From DATADW01 sp963733905 (GTDB taxonomy: Bacteria > Actinomycetota > Acidimicrobiia > Spongiisociales > DATADW01): DNA of 64,000 bases. The position numbers were made by a program, and so were the translations under genes. The notes under the pieces were generated by a model. The model had not been told where the DNA came from. It ran no database searches and saw only the letters and a list, made by a program, of their open reading frames with translations. Location: the NCBI GenBank assembly GCA_963733905.1, contig CAVTEU010000013.1, forward strand, positions 1 through 64,000, read 5' to 3'. Of the stretch, positions 47,952-58,481 are shown piece by piece (position 1 is the stretch's first letter; each line of letters opens with the position of its first letter).

Positions 47952-49076
47952 CTATCCCTCGTCGATTTCGTGGCGGGTGCGTCGCCAATGCAGGTAGGCG
48001 TCGACGAAGGGCTGCAGGTCGCCGTCGAGCACGCCATGGACGTTCCCCACCTCGACGTCCGTCCGCAGGTCCTTGACCATCTGGTAGGGCTGGAGGACGT
48101 ACGAGCGGATCTGACGACCCCAGGCCGCCTCACCCTGCTCGCCCCGGATCTCGTCGATGTGGTCGAGGCGCTCCTGGCGGGCCCGTTCGGCGAGCCGGGC
48201 GCGTAGCAGCGCCATGGCCCGGTTCCTGTTCTGCAACTGCGAGCGCTCCGCCTGACAGGCGACCACGACACCGGTGGGGATGTGCGTTATCCGGACCGCG
48301 GTGTCCGAGGTGTTGACGTGCTGGCCGCCCGCTCCCTGCGACCGGAAGGTGTCGATTCGGAGGTCTTCGGGGTCGATCTCGACGGTGGCGTCCTCCACCT
48401 CGGGTATGACATCGACGCCGGCGAAGGAGGTGTGCCGCCTGGCGTTCGAGTCGAATGGGCTGATCCTCACCAGCCGGTGGACCCCCCGCTCCCCCTCGAG
48501 CATGGCGTAGGCGCGCTCCCCCCGCACCGTCATCGTCGCCGACTTGATCCCGGCTTCGTCCCCATCGCTCACCTCGTCGACCTCGGAGGAGAAGCCGGCG
48601 TCCTCGAGGTACCGCTGGTACATCCGGAAGAGCATCTGGGCCCAATCCTGGGCATCGACACCACCGGCACCGGCGTGTACGCGAGAGGATGGCGGCATGC
48701 TCGTCGTACTCGCCGAAGTAGAGCGACTCCTCCTCGAGCCGGTCGAGCTCGGCGCCCACCTTTTCCAGCTCGTCGCCGATCTCGGCGGTGATCCCAGCGT
48801 CGTCCTCGGCGTCAGCGAGCTCGAGCAACTCGGCAGCGTCGTCCAAGCGACCGCTCCAGCTCGTCGACCATCCCCACCAGTTGCTCGCTGCGCGCCAGCT
48901 TGCGCGTCACCTGACGGGCTGCGTCGGGGTCGTTCCAGAGGTCGGCCGAAGAGGCCTGTTCCCGGAGGTCGGTCAGCTCGCGGCGTTTGCTGGCGACGTC
49001 AAAGGAACCTCCCGGCTTCGTCGAGACGGGAGCGCAGCTCTGAGATGAGAGCCTTTGGGTCTGTGGTGTAAGTCAT
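47952..49076 (-). CDS. prfB: Peptide chain release factor 2, with programmed +1 frameshift
   Basis: RF2 terminates at UGA and UAA. The SPF anticodon-like tripeptide (ISPFDS) and the GGQ loop (AGGQHVNTSDTAVRITH) are present. The ATG at 49076 opens a frame that meets UGA at codon 26; reading resumes in +1 as FLDVASKRRELTDLREQ. This is the known RF2 autoregulatory frameshift (see the recoding site). Two further breaks, near 48847 and 48690, have no recoding signals and look like sequencing insertions. Corrected length is about 370 residues. Confidence 0.95.
48998..49013 (-). promoter_or_regulatory. prfB programmed +1 frameshift site
   Basis: The reverse strand reads GGGAGG-TTC-CTT-TGA-C. It has a Shine-Dalgarno-like GGGAGG, a 3-nt spacer, the slippery CUU, then UGA followed by C. 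Order, spacing and codon number (UGA is codon 26) match the Escherichia coli prfB site AGGGGG-UAU-CUU-UGA-C. Low RF2 lets the ribosome slip +1 and make full-length RF2. Confidence 0.95.
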
Positions 49077-49103
49077 CGGTGGCGTTGAACCTACAGCCTG
49101 TGA

Positions 49104-51751
<2,648 letters not shown>

Positions 51752-51762
51752 TGGTGAGAGAT

Positions 51763-51826
51763 GGTACTTAGTACTCGGTACTTGGTACTTAGGACTGAGT
51801 ACTTGGTACTTAGTATTCGGTACTTA
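51763..51826. repeat. Heptamer tandem repeat GTACTTR (nine units)
   Basis: Nine consecutive 7-bp units of the GTACTTA/GTACTTG type, some varied (GTACTCG, GGACTGA, GTATTCG), fill the gap upstream of secA. The same heptamer in the opposite orientation lies at 53169-53204. Confidence 0.9.
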
Positions 51827-51868
51827 GACAGATCCTCGGCGGCTCTTCGAGCCGCGAGGACCGGGTCG

Positions 51869-52411
51869 CTAGGCGGGCTCGATCAGGCCGTAGCCACCGT
51901 CACTCCGGCGGTAGACGACGCTCGACATCCCGTTCTCGGCATTTTCGAAGAGGAAGAAGCCGTGGCCGAGCATGTCCATCTCGAGGATCGCCTCGTCCGG
52001 GGTCATCGGCTTCATCACGAACTGCTTCACCCGAACGATCTGGGGACCCTCCTCCTCGTCGTCGGTGCTCGAATCCGGGAGCGGGGGCTCGCGGTGGTTA
52101 CGGGAGCGGTGCACAAGCCGGTCCTTGAGCTTTCGGAGCTGGCTTTCCAGCCGGTCGACCGCCTGGTCCACCGCCGACTCCGGTGTGCTCGCCGCCGCCT
52201 CGACCCGCAGCGTGTGCCCGGCGGCGAGTGTGGTCACCTCCACCCGAAAGCGGCCGTCGGCCCGGCGCGGGTTGCTCTCCTCGGTCACCTCGAGGTCCAC
52301 TTCACCCACAGAGCCACCGAGGAAGCGTGTGGCGTGGTCGACCTTGGCTGCCAGCCCATCCTTGAAAGATCTGTCGAGGTGCACGTTGCGAGCATGGACG
52401 TTCACCGCCAC
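51869..52411 (-). CDS. hpf: Ribosome hibernation promoting factor, long form
   Basis: Long HPF dimerises idle 70S ribosomes into 100S particles. The N-terminal RaiA-like domain (VNVHARNVHLDRSFKDGLAAK, read here from the GTG at 52411 as VAVNVHARNV) is followed by a Ser/Asp/Glu linker and the dimerisation domain with VRVKQFVMKPMTPDEAILEMD (start: VKQFVMKPMT) and FLFENAENG. About 180 residues, intact. It lies between the two inverted GTACTTR repeat arrays. Confidence 0.93.
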   Translation of the reverse strand: MAVNVHARNVHLDRSFKDGLAAKVDHATRFLGGSVGEVDLEVTEESNPRRADGRFRVEVTTLAAGHTLRVEAAASTPESAVDQAVDRLESQLRKLKDRLVHRSRNHREPPLPDSSTDDEEEGPQIVRVKQFVMKPMTPDEAILEMDMLGHGFFLFENAENGMSSVVYRRSDGGYGLIEPA

Positions 52412-52464
52412 CAGCGACCTCCCCGCATGATCTCGCGCCCGTCCTCCGGGCCCTCCGTCCGAGG

Positions 52465-53068
52465 CTAGTGCCCAGCCGCCGATCTGCTCACCGGGATGAC
52501 GTAGCTCTGCGGCCCGCGGCGGTGCCGCCGTCGCCACCAGAGCCATGCCGGGACCCACGCCGAGCGCCGCCGAGGCGGCGCGCAGCGTCCGGCCGGTGGT
52601 GAGCACGTCGTCGACCAGCACGCCGCCACACGGGCCGGCCCCGGGTCGAGAAACGGGGCGGCCGCCGATCGGAACCTCGACTCCCGGCCCGCTGCGATGC
52701 CCACAGCGGCGCACTGAGGTCGGCGCGCACCTCCACCCCGCTGATGGCGGCCATCGCTCGGGCCAACTCGAATGCCGGGTCCACCCCGAATCGCCAGACA
52801 CGGATCGCCGCCCTCGGTATCGGCACCAGCGGCGCCAGGAGGAGGACCCCACCGCTCGACCAGTGCGTTGGCGAGGACCTCGGCGGCTTGGCGGATCCCC
52901 TCATACTTGAGACGGTGCACCAATGCCCGCGCCGGCCCGGCATGGAGGAATGCCGCCTTGACCACCAGACCGCCCGGCAGGTACCGGTCCGGTGCCGGCT
53001 GCAGGGCCGCGAGGCACCCCCCGCACAGCACCCCGACCCCCCCACCGACGGCAAGCGAGACAGGTCAT
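52465..53068 (-). CDS. ComF family phosphoribosyltransferase-like protein (frame breaks)
   Basis: An N-terminal zinc ribbon (MTCLACRR, then VLCGGCLAAL) precedes a PRTase domain with ALVHRLKYEGIRQAA and the PRPP-binding VLVDDVLTTGRTL. ComF proteins are tied to DNA uptake in competent bacteria, and in actinobacteria they commonly lie beside hpf and secA, as here. At least three frame breaks occur, near 52500, 52700 and 53025. The ATG at 53068 is supported by the CxxC start. Confidence 0.85.
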
Positions 53069-53101
53069 GGCGCGCAAGGTAAGGGCGGGGGTGACAGAAG
53101 C

Positions 53102-53154
53102 GACGGCAGACGGCAGAGGCAGACGGCAGACGGCAGACGGCAGACGGCAGACGG
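53102..53154. repeat. Heptamer tandem repeat CGGCAGA (seven units)
   Basis: About seven units of CGGCAGA, one shortened, lie between ahcY and comF and are followed within 15 bp by a different heptamer array. Confidence 0.9.
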
Positions 53155-53168
53155 CGCTGGTTCCGGTC

Positions 53169-53204
53169 TAAGTACTAAGTACTAAGTACTGAGTACTGAG
53201 CACT
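53169..53204. repeat. Heptamer tandem repeat TAAGTAC (five units)
   Basis: Five units (TAAGTAC three times, TGAGTAC, TGAGCAC) form the reverse complement of the GTACTTA array at 51763-51826. The array abuts the ahcY stop codon. Confidence 0.9.
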
Positions 53205-54456
53205 ACGTCCCTTCCTGCCATCCCGACAGGTAGTCGATCTGCTCCTGGGTGAGCTTCTCCAAGCCGCCGCCGAGGTGGGCGAGCTTGATCCGGGCGACCT
53301 CTTCGTCAACCTCGCGGGGGAGCGTGTAGATCATCGGCTCGAGGGTGCCCTCCCGTTCGACCAACCACTCGGCAGCCATCGACTGGTTGGCGAAGGACAT
53401 GTCCATCACATCGGCGGGGTGCCCCTCCGCAGCGCCGAGGTTGACCAGGCGGCCCTCGGCGGCGAGGAAGAGGCTCCGCCCGTCGGGCATCACGAATTCC
53501 TCCAGGTTGGGCCGGGCGACCTTGCGCTCCACTGCGGTCGACCTGAGGCTGGTGAGTTCGAGTTCGGCGTCGAAATGCCCGGCGTTGGCCAGCACTGCGC
53601 CGTCCTTCATCCGGTCGAAGTGCTCCTGGCGCAGGACATGCTTGTCGCCGGTGACGGTGATGAACACGTCCCCAAGTGCAGCGGCGTCGTGCGCCGTCAT
53701 GACCTGGTATCCGCTCATGGCTGCGTCGAGGGCACGGACCGGGTCGACCTCGACCACGATCACCCTGGCGCCGAGGCCATCGGCGCGCTCGGCGACACCG
53801 CGGCCGCAGTCGCCGTAACCGACCACCACCATGGTCGAACCCGCCATGAGGATGTTGGTCGCCCGGATGATCCCGTCTAGGGCCGACTGTCCGGTCCCGT
53901 AGCGGTTGTCGAAGAGGTGCTTGGTTGCCGAATCGTTGACCGCTACCACAGGAACGCGGAGCGTCCCATCATCGGCCATCGCCCGCAGACGGATCACCCC
54001 GGTCGTGGTCTCCTCGGTGGAGCCGATCACATGGAGGTCGCGCCGCTCGGTGTGGAGGATGGTCGCCAGATCGGCGCCGTCGTCCATCGTCACCGCCGGT
54101 CCGGCGTCGAGGACGGCGTGGATGTGCTTGTAGTAGCTGTTGGAGTCCTCTCCCCTGATGGCGAACACGGAAATGCCCTCGGCCACGAGGGCGGCGGCGA
54201 CGTCGTCCTGGGTCGACAGCGGGTTGGAGGCACAGAGAATGGGCTCGGCGCCGCCGTCGCGGAGCGCCAGCATCAGGTTGGCGGTCTCGGCGGTGACGTG
54301 GAGGCAGGCTGCCACCACGTGGCCCGCCAGAGGGGTTTCCTTGGCGAACCGCTCCCTGATGGTCCCCATCACCGGCATTCTCCGCCCTGCCCAGGCAACC
54401 CGCCTCGCCCCGGCCTCGGCGAGCGAAAGGTCGGCTACGTCGTGATCAACACTCAT
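53203..54456 (-). CDS. ahcY: S-adenosyl-L-homocysteine hydrolase
   Basis: AhcY splits SAH into adenosine and homocysteine, keeping methyltransferases active. The 417-residue protein is intact. It has HVTAETANLMLALRDGGAE, the DDGADLATILH motif, NDSATKHLFDNRYGTGQS, the NAD Rossmann motif GYGDCGRGVA and the C-terminal GRLVNLGAAEGHPADVMDMS (20 residues). It is the shorter form, without the extra segment of mycobacterial enzymes. The upstream 181 bp holds degenerate CGGCAGA-like units but no SAH riboswitch I can recognise. Confidence 0.97.
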   Translation of the reverse strand: MSVDHDVADLSLAEAGARRVAWAGRRMPVMGTIRERFAKETPLAGHVVAACLHVTAETANLMLALRDGGAEPILCASNPLSTQDDVAAALVAEGISVFAIRGEDSNSYYKHIHAVLDAGPAVTMDDGADLATILHTERRDLHVIGSTEETTTGVIRLRAMADDGTLRVPVVAVNDSATKHLFDNRYGTGQSALDGIIRATNILMAGSTMVVVGYGDCGRGVAERADGLGARVIVVEVDPVRALDAAMSGYQVMTAHDAAALGDVFITVTGDKHVLRQEHFDRMKDGAVLANAGHFDAELELTSLRSTAVERKVARPNLEEFVMPDGRSLFLAAEGRLVNLGAAEGHPADVMDMSFANQSMAAEWLVEREGTLEPMIYTLPREVDEEVARIKLAHLGGGLEKLTQEQIDYLSGWQEGT

Positions 54457-54637
54457 CTGAAGCAACTTTCTCGATTAGGGGTGAGGCATTGTGGCAAGGC
54501 TGTGGACCAGCGCGCCACCCGAATTGCTGCCACTGCGCAGACGGCAGATGGCGAGACGGCGGACGGCGGCTTGAGCCCCAGTCGTCGCGTCCGACTTGCT
54601 CATGTCGCCGGTCCGGCTCACCCAGAAGGGACCGAGC

Positions 54638-55642
54638 TCACTCGGCCATTTCCCTCTTGAGTTGGTCGAGGATGGCGATATCCATCGGGTCCACTCCGGC
54701 TCGCTCGGCGACACCGAGCGACACCAGGTCACCGACTGCGACGAGGCTCAGGCAACGCGCCAACGACGAGCTTCCCTGGGACCAAACCTCGCCCACCCAG
54801 CCGACCCGTTTGGTACACAGCCGGCGTGTGATCTCAAAGCGCCGCGCCACTTGGGGGTGCTCACCTTGATCGCGTAGCGCCACGATCCCGACCCGCCTCC
54901 GGGAGAGGTCGGGGTCGGCGTCCCAGCCCACGATCTCGTTGTGGTCCAACTCGGGGATGATCCCCCACGCGGCAGCGGCCTTGGCGTTTTCGTTGAGCTG
55001 CGTCTTCCAACGCTGCGCCGCGGGAAGCGAAGGGCCAGATGAGCCGTAGATGACCGAGAACCTTCCGGCGAGTCCCTCGGCGAGATCATCGGCCAGCGAT
55101 GTGGCGGCTCCGCCTCCGATCAGGTCGTCCACGATGTCGGCCGCCTCGTCGAGCGGAGCCCGCATCGGCGCCACCACCTGCGCCGCCTCCAGGACCCTCA
55201 GCACCGCACCGGCCAGGTAGCCCAGGGCGGCGCGTGGTGGTAGCCCCCCGGGAACGGTGATCCTCGGCCACCCCTCGGCGGCTGCTTCCTCCCCGAGCCG
55301 GCCGCCCGAGGTGACGGCCACCACCGGAAGCCCGCTATTTCTGGCGGATTCGACGCCGGACAAGGTCTCCTCGGTCGCTCCCGAGTAGGAGACAGCCACC
55401 ACCAACGGTTTGACAGAGCCGGCCCATCCGGGCAACCCATACCCCTTGTGGACAACCAGCAAAGAGCCCGCTTCATCGGCGAGCGGTGCGGCCATGTCGC
55501 CCGAGATCCCCGAGCCCCCCATCCCGGCGACCACCACCGCAGGGGGACGCTCCAGCCGGTCGACCTCGAGTTCGGTTGCCCAGCGCAGCTGCGACCCGAG
55601 GCCGGCGACCATTCCGGCCATGTCCGTCGCCTGGCCGGTCAC
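54638..55642 (-). CDS. Bifunctional phosphoglucose/phosphomannose isomerase-like SIS protein
   Basis: This protein of about 334 residues has two SIS domains. Motifs include VVVAGMGGSGISGDM, VVAVSYSGATEETLSG, VIYGSSGPSLPAAQRWKTQLNENAKA (start: VIYGSSGPSLPAA) and a WGIIPELDHNEIVGW segment typical of this isomerase class. It probably interconverts sugar 6-phosphates for mannose or glucose activation next to manB. The GTG at 55642 overlaps the stop of the Trm112-like gene. The frame is intact. Confidence 0.9.
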   Translation of the reverse strand: MTGQATDMAGMVAGLGSQLRWATELEVDRLERPPAVVVAGMGGSGISGDMAAPLADEAGSLLVVHKGYGLPGWAGSVKPLVVAVSYSGATEETLSGVESARNSGLPVVAVTSGGRLGEEAAAEGWPRITVPGGLPPRAALGYLAGAVLRVLEAAQVVAPMRAPLDEAADIVDDLIGGGAATSLADDLAEGLAGRFSVIYGSSGPSLPAAQRWKTQLNENAKAAAAWGIIPELDHNEIVGWDADPDLSRRRVGIVALRDQGEHPQVARRFEITRRLCTKRVGWVGEVWSQGSSSLARCLSLVAVGDLVSLGVAERAGVDPMDIAILDQLKREMAE

Positions 55643-55821
55643 CCTGGCCCGTCGGGTAGCTCTGCCTCCTCGACGAGCATCACGGGGATGCCGTCGCGCA
55701 CCGGGTAGCGGCGACCACAGCTTCGGCACACCAATGCCGGCCCAACTTGATCCTCATCGAGCCCGGCCTTGTCCACCGGACAGACCAGGATCTCCAGCAG
55801 ATCGGGGTCGATCAGCGTCAT
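55639..55821 (-). CDS. Trm112-like zinc-ribbon protein
   Basis: This 60-residue protein has LLEILVCPVDKAGL and LVCRSCGRRYPVRDGIPVML, the Trm112/UPF0434 pattern. One Cys of the first pair is replaced (CPVDK instead of CPxCK), leaving a possibly incomplete zinc site. In actinobacteria the gene commonly sits between manB and an SIS isomerase, as here. Confidence 0.85.
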   Translation of the reverse strand: MTLIDPDLLEILVCPVDKAGLDEDQVGPALVCRSCGRRYPVRDGIPVMLVEEAELPDGPG

Positions 55822-55864
55822 CTCAACAGTGTCGTCTCATCGGTGTCATCTCATTTGCGCCATG

Positions 55865-57202
55865 TCATCCCGAGCCCACCAGGTGCTCGACCTGGCTGAC
55901 CAGTTCCGCCACATCGCCCGGCGTCGTCGCCTCGACGTTGAGACGAAGCACCGGCTCGGTGTTCGAAGGGCGGAGGTTGAACCAACGGTCGGCCCAGTTC
56001 ACCGTGAGGCCGTCGAGCCGCTCCAACTCTGCACCCGGGAAGCCGGCGGCCACGGCCTCCATCGCCGCCGCCTGGTCGGCCACCCGGAGGTTGATCTCGC
56101 CCGACTGCGAATAGGGCTCGACATCGGACCGAAGGTCGGAGAGGGGGCGGCCGGCATCGCTGATCACGGTGAGCAGCACCAGCATCGCCAGGATCCCCGA
56201 GTCGGCACGGAAATTGTCCCGGAAGTAGTAGTGCCCCGAGTGCTCCCCCCCGAAGGCGGCGCCCGTCTCGGCCATGACCTGCTTGATGTAGGAGTGGCCG
56301 ACCCTGGTGCGGATCGGCTCGCCGCCATGGGCCCGCACCGTCTCCCCCACCGCCCGGCTGGTGATGAGGTTGTGGATGATCTTGGCGCCCGGTTCCCGCT
56401 CGAGGAACCACCTGGCGATGAGCGCCGTGGTGGCGCTCCCCGAGAGCGGAGATCCGGTGTCGTCGATGAAGAACGCCCGATCGGCGTCGCCATCGAAGGC
56501 AACCCCCAGGTCGGCCGACTGGTCGACGATGACCGCCTGGAGGTCCACCAGGTTCTCCGGACGCAGCGGGTCGGGTGGATGGTTGGGGAAGTTTCCATCC
56601 GGCTCGAGGTAGAGCGGGATCAACTCAGCGCTGATCCTCTCGAATACCTGGGGGAGGACGGCGCCCGCCATCCCGTTGCCGCCGTCGGCAGCCACCCGCA
56701 GCGGCCGGATCCCGGACGGCTCGACCAGCGAGTAGAGGTGGTCCACGTACCCGGGGGTCGGGTCGAACGCCTCCACCCGGCCCGGCTCGTCGACCGGGGC
56801 CAGTTCCTCTTCGGCGAGTCGCCGTATGTCCGCCAGCCCGGTCTCGGCCCCGACGGGGACCGCACCCTCCCGGCAGAGCTTGATCCCGTTGTACTCCGGG
56901 GGGTTGTGCGAGGCGGTGATCATCGCCCCGGGGACTTTGCGGCTCCCGGCGACGAAATAGACCACATCCGTCGCCACCTCACCAAGCGAGAGGAGATCGA
57001 TGCCCTGGCTGGTGACCCCTTCGACGAAGGCGTCGCGCAACGGAGGGGAGGAGAGCCGGCAATCGTGACCGACCGCAATGGTGTCGGCGCCGGCGAACCG
57101 GGCGAAGGCGGCGCCGACCCTGCGGGCAACGTCCTCGTCGAGCTCGCCGTTGTCGGTGCGGCCCCGGATGTCGTATGCCTTGAAAATCCGATCGAGGTCC
57201 AT
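55865..57202 (-). CDS. manB: Phosphomannomutase/phosphoglucomutase ManB
   Basis: ManB interconverts mannose-6-P and mannose-1-P for GDP-mannose and glycolipids. The 445-residue protein has the four domain landmarks: FKAYDIRG, the phosphoserine loop ITASHNPPEYNGIK, the metal loop FDGDADRAFF, the sugar loop GGEHSGHYYFRD and the phosphate-binding RPSNTEPVLRLNVEA. The frame is intact. It diverges from the GT2 gene across 62 bp. Confidence 0.97.
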   Translation of the reverse strand: MDLDRIFKAYDIRGRTDNGELDEDVARRVGAAFARFAGADTIAVGHDCRLSSPPLRDAFVEGVTSQGIDLLSLGEVATDVVYFVAGSRKVPGAMITASHNPPEYNGIKLCREGAVPVGAETGLADIRRLAEEELAPVDEPGRVEAFDPTPGYVDHLYSLVEPSGIRPLRVAADGGNGMAGAVLPQVFERISAELIPLYLEPDGNFPNHPPDPLRPENLVDLQAVIVDQSADLGVAFDGDADRAFFIDDTGSPLSGSATTALIARWFLEREPGAKIIHNLITSRAVGETVRAHGGEPIRTRVGHSYIKQVMAETGAAFGGEHSGHYYFRDNFRADSGILAMLVLLTVISDAGRPLSDLRSDVEPYSQSGEINLRVADQAAAMEAVAAGFPGAELERLDGLTVNWADRWFNLRPSNTEPVLRLNVEATTPGDVAELVSQVEHLVGSG

Positions 57203-57264
57203 CGGCGGCTCATCCTATGCACCGCGAGGCTCACCGCCGCCGTCGTTCGTACACTCGCCGCCGC

Positions 57265-57999
57265 ATGAGCCGACCGACCGTCACCGTGGTCATCCCCATT
57301 CACAACGAGGCGGAGATCCTCGCTTCCGCCGTCCAGACCCTCTTCGGTCAGCTCGAGGCGGTTGACGCCGACGTGTCCGTCATCCTGGTGGAGAACGGCT
57401 CGACCGATGACACCTACCTACGTGGCGTGGACTTGGCCAGCCGCATGTCGGACCTCACCGTCATCCAACACGACGAACCCGACTACGGGGCATCGATGCG
57501 TGCCGGCTTTCTCGCCGCCACCGGCGATTGGGTCGTCAACTTCGACATCGACTACTTCTCTGGTCCGTTCCTGTCCACCGTCCTCAGCGAGCATGCGGAG
57601 GCCGACATCGTGATCGCCTCGAAACGGGTGGAAGGATCGGAGGATCGCCGCTCCATCCTGCGACGGCTCGGCACCTTCGGGTTCAACCGTCTTCTCCGTC
57701 TGCTCTTCGGTTCGTCGGTCAGCGACACGCATGGGATGAAGGCGTTCCGAGCGGACGTGGTCGCCGAGTTCGCCCCCATGGTGGTGAGCCGAAAGGACCT
57801 GTTCGACACCGAGTTGGTGCTGCGGGCAGAAAGGGCGGGGAAACGGATCGACGAGGTGCCCGTCGTGGTGGAGGAGTTGCGCGAGGCGCGCTCTTCCTTC
57901 CTCACCCGGATACCCCGGACGCTGCGAGGGCTTTGGGAGATGCGGCGGCTGCTCAGGGCCGGATCTGACGCTGAATCGGCGCCCGAGTCCGGCGGCTGA
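57265..57999 (+). CDS. Family 2 glycosyltransferase
   Basis: This 244-residue cytosolic GT-A enzyme resembles dolichol/polyprenyl-phosphate mannosyltransferases: TVVIPIHNEAEIL, ILVENGSTDDT, GDWVVNFDIDYFSG (DxD-like metal site near residue 93) and DTHGMKAFRADVV. It has no membrane anchor of its own. The neighbouring GtrA flippase-like gene and large membrane gene suggest lipid-linked sugar transfer to the envelope; the substrate is unknown. The ATG at 57265 is chosen; the frame is open to 57217. Confidence 0.9.
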   Translation: MSRPTVTVVIPIHNEAEILASAVQTLFGQLEAVDADVSVILVENGSTDDTYLRGVDLASRMSDLTVIQHDEPDYGASMRAGFLAATGDWVVNFDIDYFSGPFLSTVLSEHAEADIVIASKRVEGSEDRRSILRRLGTFGFNRLLRLLFGSSVSDTHGMKAFRADVVAEFAPMVVSRKDLFDTELVLRAERAGKRIDEVPVVVEELREARSSFLTRIPRTLRGLWEMRRLLRAGSDAESAPESGG

Positions 58000-58006
58000 C
58001 GCCGCC
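57991..58006. terminator. Short bidirectional hairpin
   Basis: GGCGGC-TGAC-GCCGCC overlaps the stop of the GT2 gene and abuts the stop of the convergent GtrA gene. Confidence 0.5.
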
Positions 58007-58481
58007 TCAGCTCTCCCCGGAGACGATCTGCTCCTCCGGGTCCACCTCGACGGAGCGAGCGATGGAACACCAGGTCGCGGTAGGCGGCGAACTTGGGAAG
58101 AAGCACTATCCCGGTGGCGACCAGGTTGGCCAGGTTGAGCCCGAGCGGCCCAATGTCGGGCCAGAGGAGCTCGGCGCCCTTCACCACGGCGACGGTGGCC
58201 GCCCAGGAGAGGGCGTTGACCACATAGAAGGACCCCGACTCACCCCACGACCCGGTGTTGCGGCCGAGGCGGAACGTCCAGCGGCGGTTGAGCACATAAG
58301 AACACCCGGTGGCGATGGCGAAACCCGCCGTCACCGACCAGAACGTGGTCCAGCCGACGGCGAACCGGAACAGGTTGAAGAGGGCGAAATAGGTCAGCGT
58401 GTTGAACACCCCGATGACGGCCATACGGACAAATTGCCCCATGGTCTCCCTGGTGGCGAAGGTGGAGAGATAGCGCCTCAC
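58007..58481 (-). CDS. GtrA family membrane protein (one frame break)
   Basis: GtrA proteins have four membrane helices and are thought to move lipid-linked sugars. Here FVRMAVIGVFNTLTYFALF, FWSVTAGFAIATGCSYVLNR with the typical NRRWTF, FYVVNALSWAATVAVV and NLVATGIVLLPKFAAYRDLVF mark the four. An extra base near 58055 shifts the last residues, which should end VDPEEQIVSGES. About 157 residues. The GTG overlaps the stop of the next gene upstream. Confidence 0.92.

Noticed and set aside
53102..53204. CRISPR array
   Set aside because: The units are contiguous 7-bp repeats without spacers and no cas genes are present.
54457..54637. SAH riboswitch upstream of ahcY
   Set aside because: I could not find the conserved SAH riboswitch core in the 181-bp leader; only degenerate heptamer-like units are visible.
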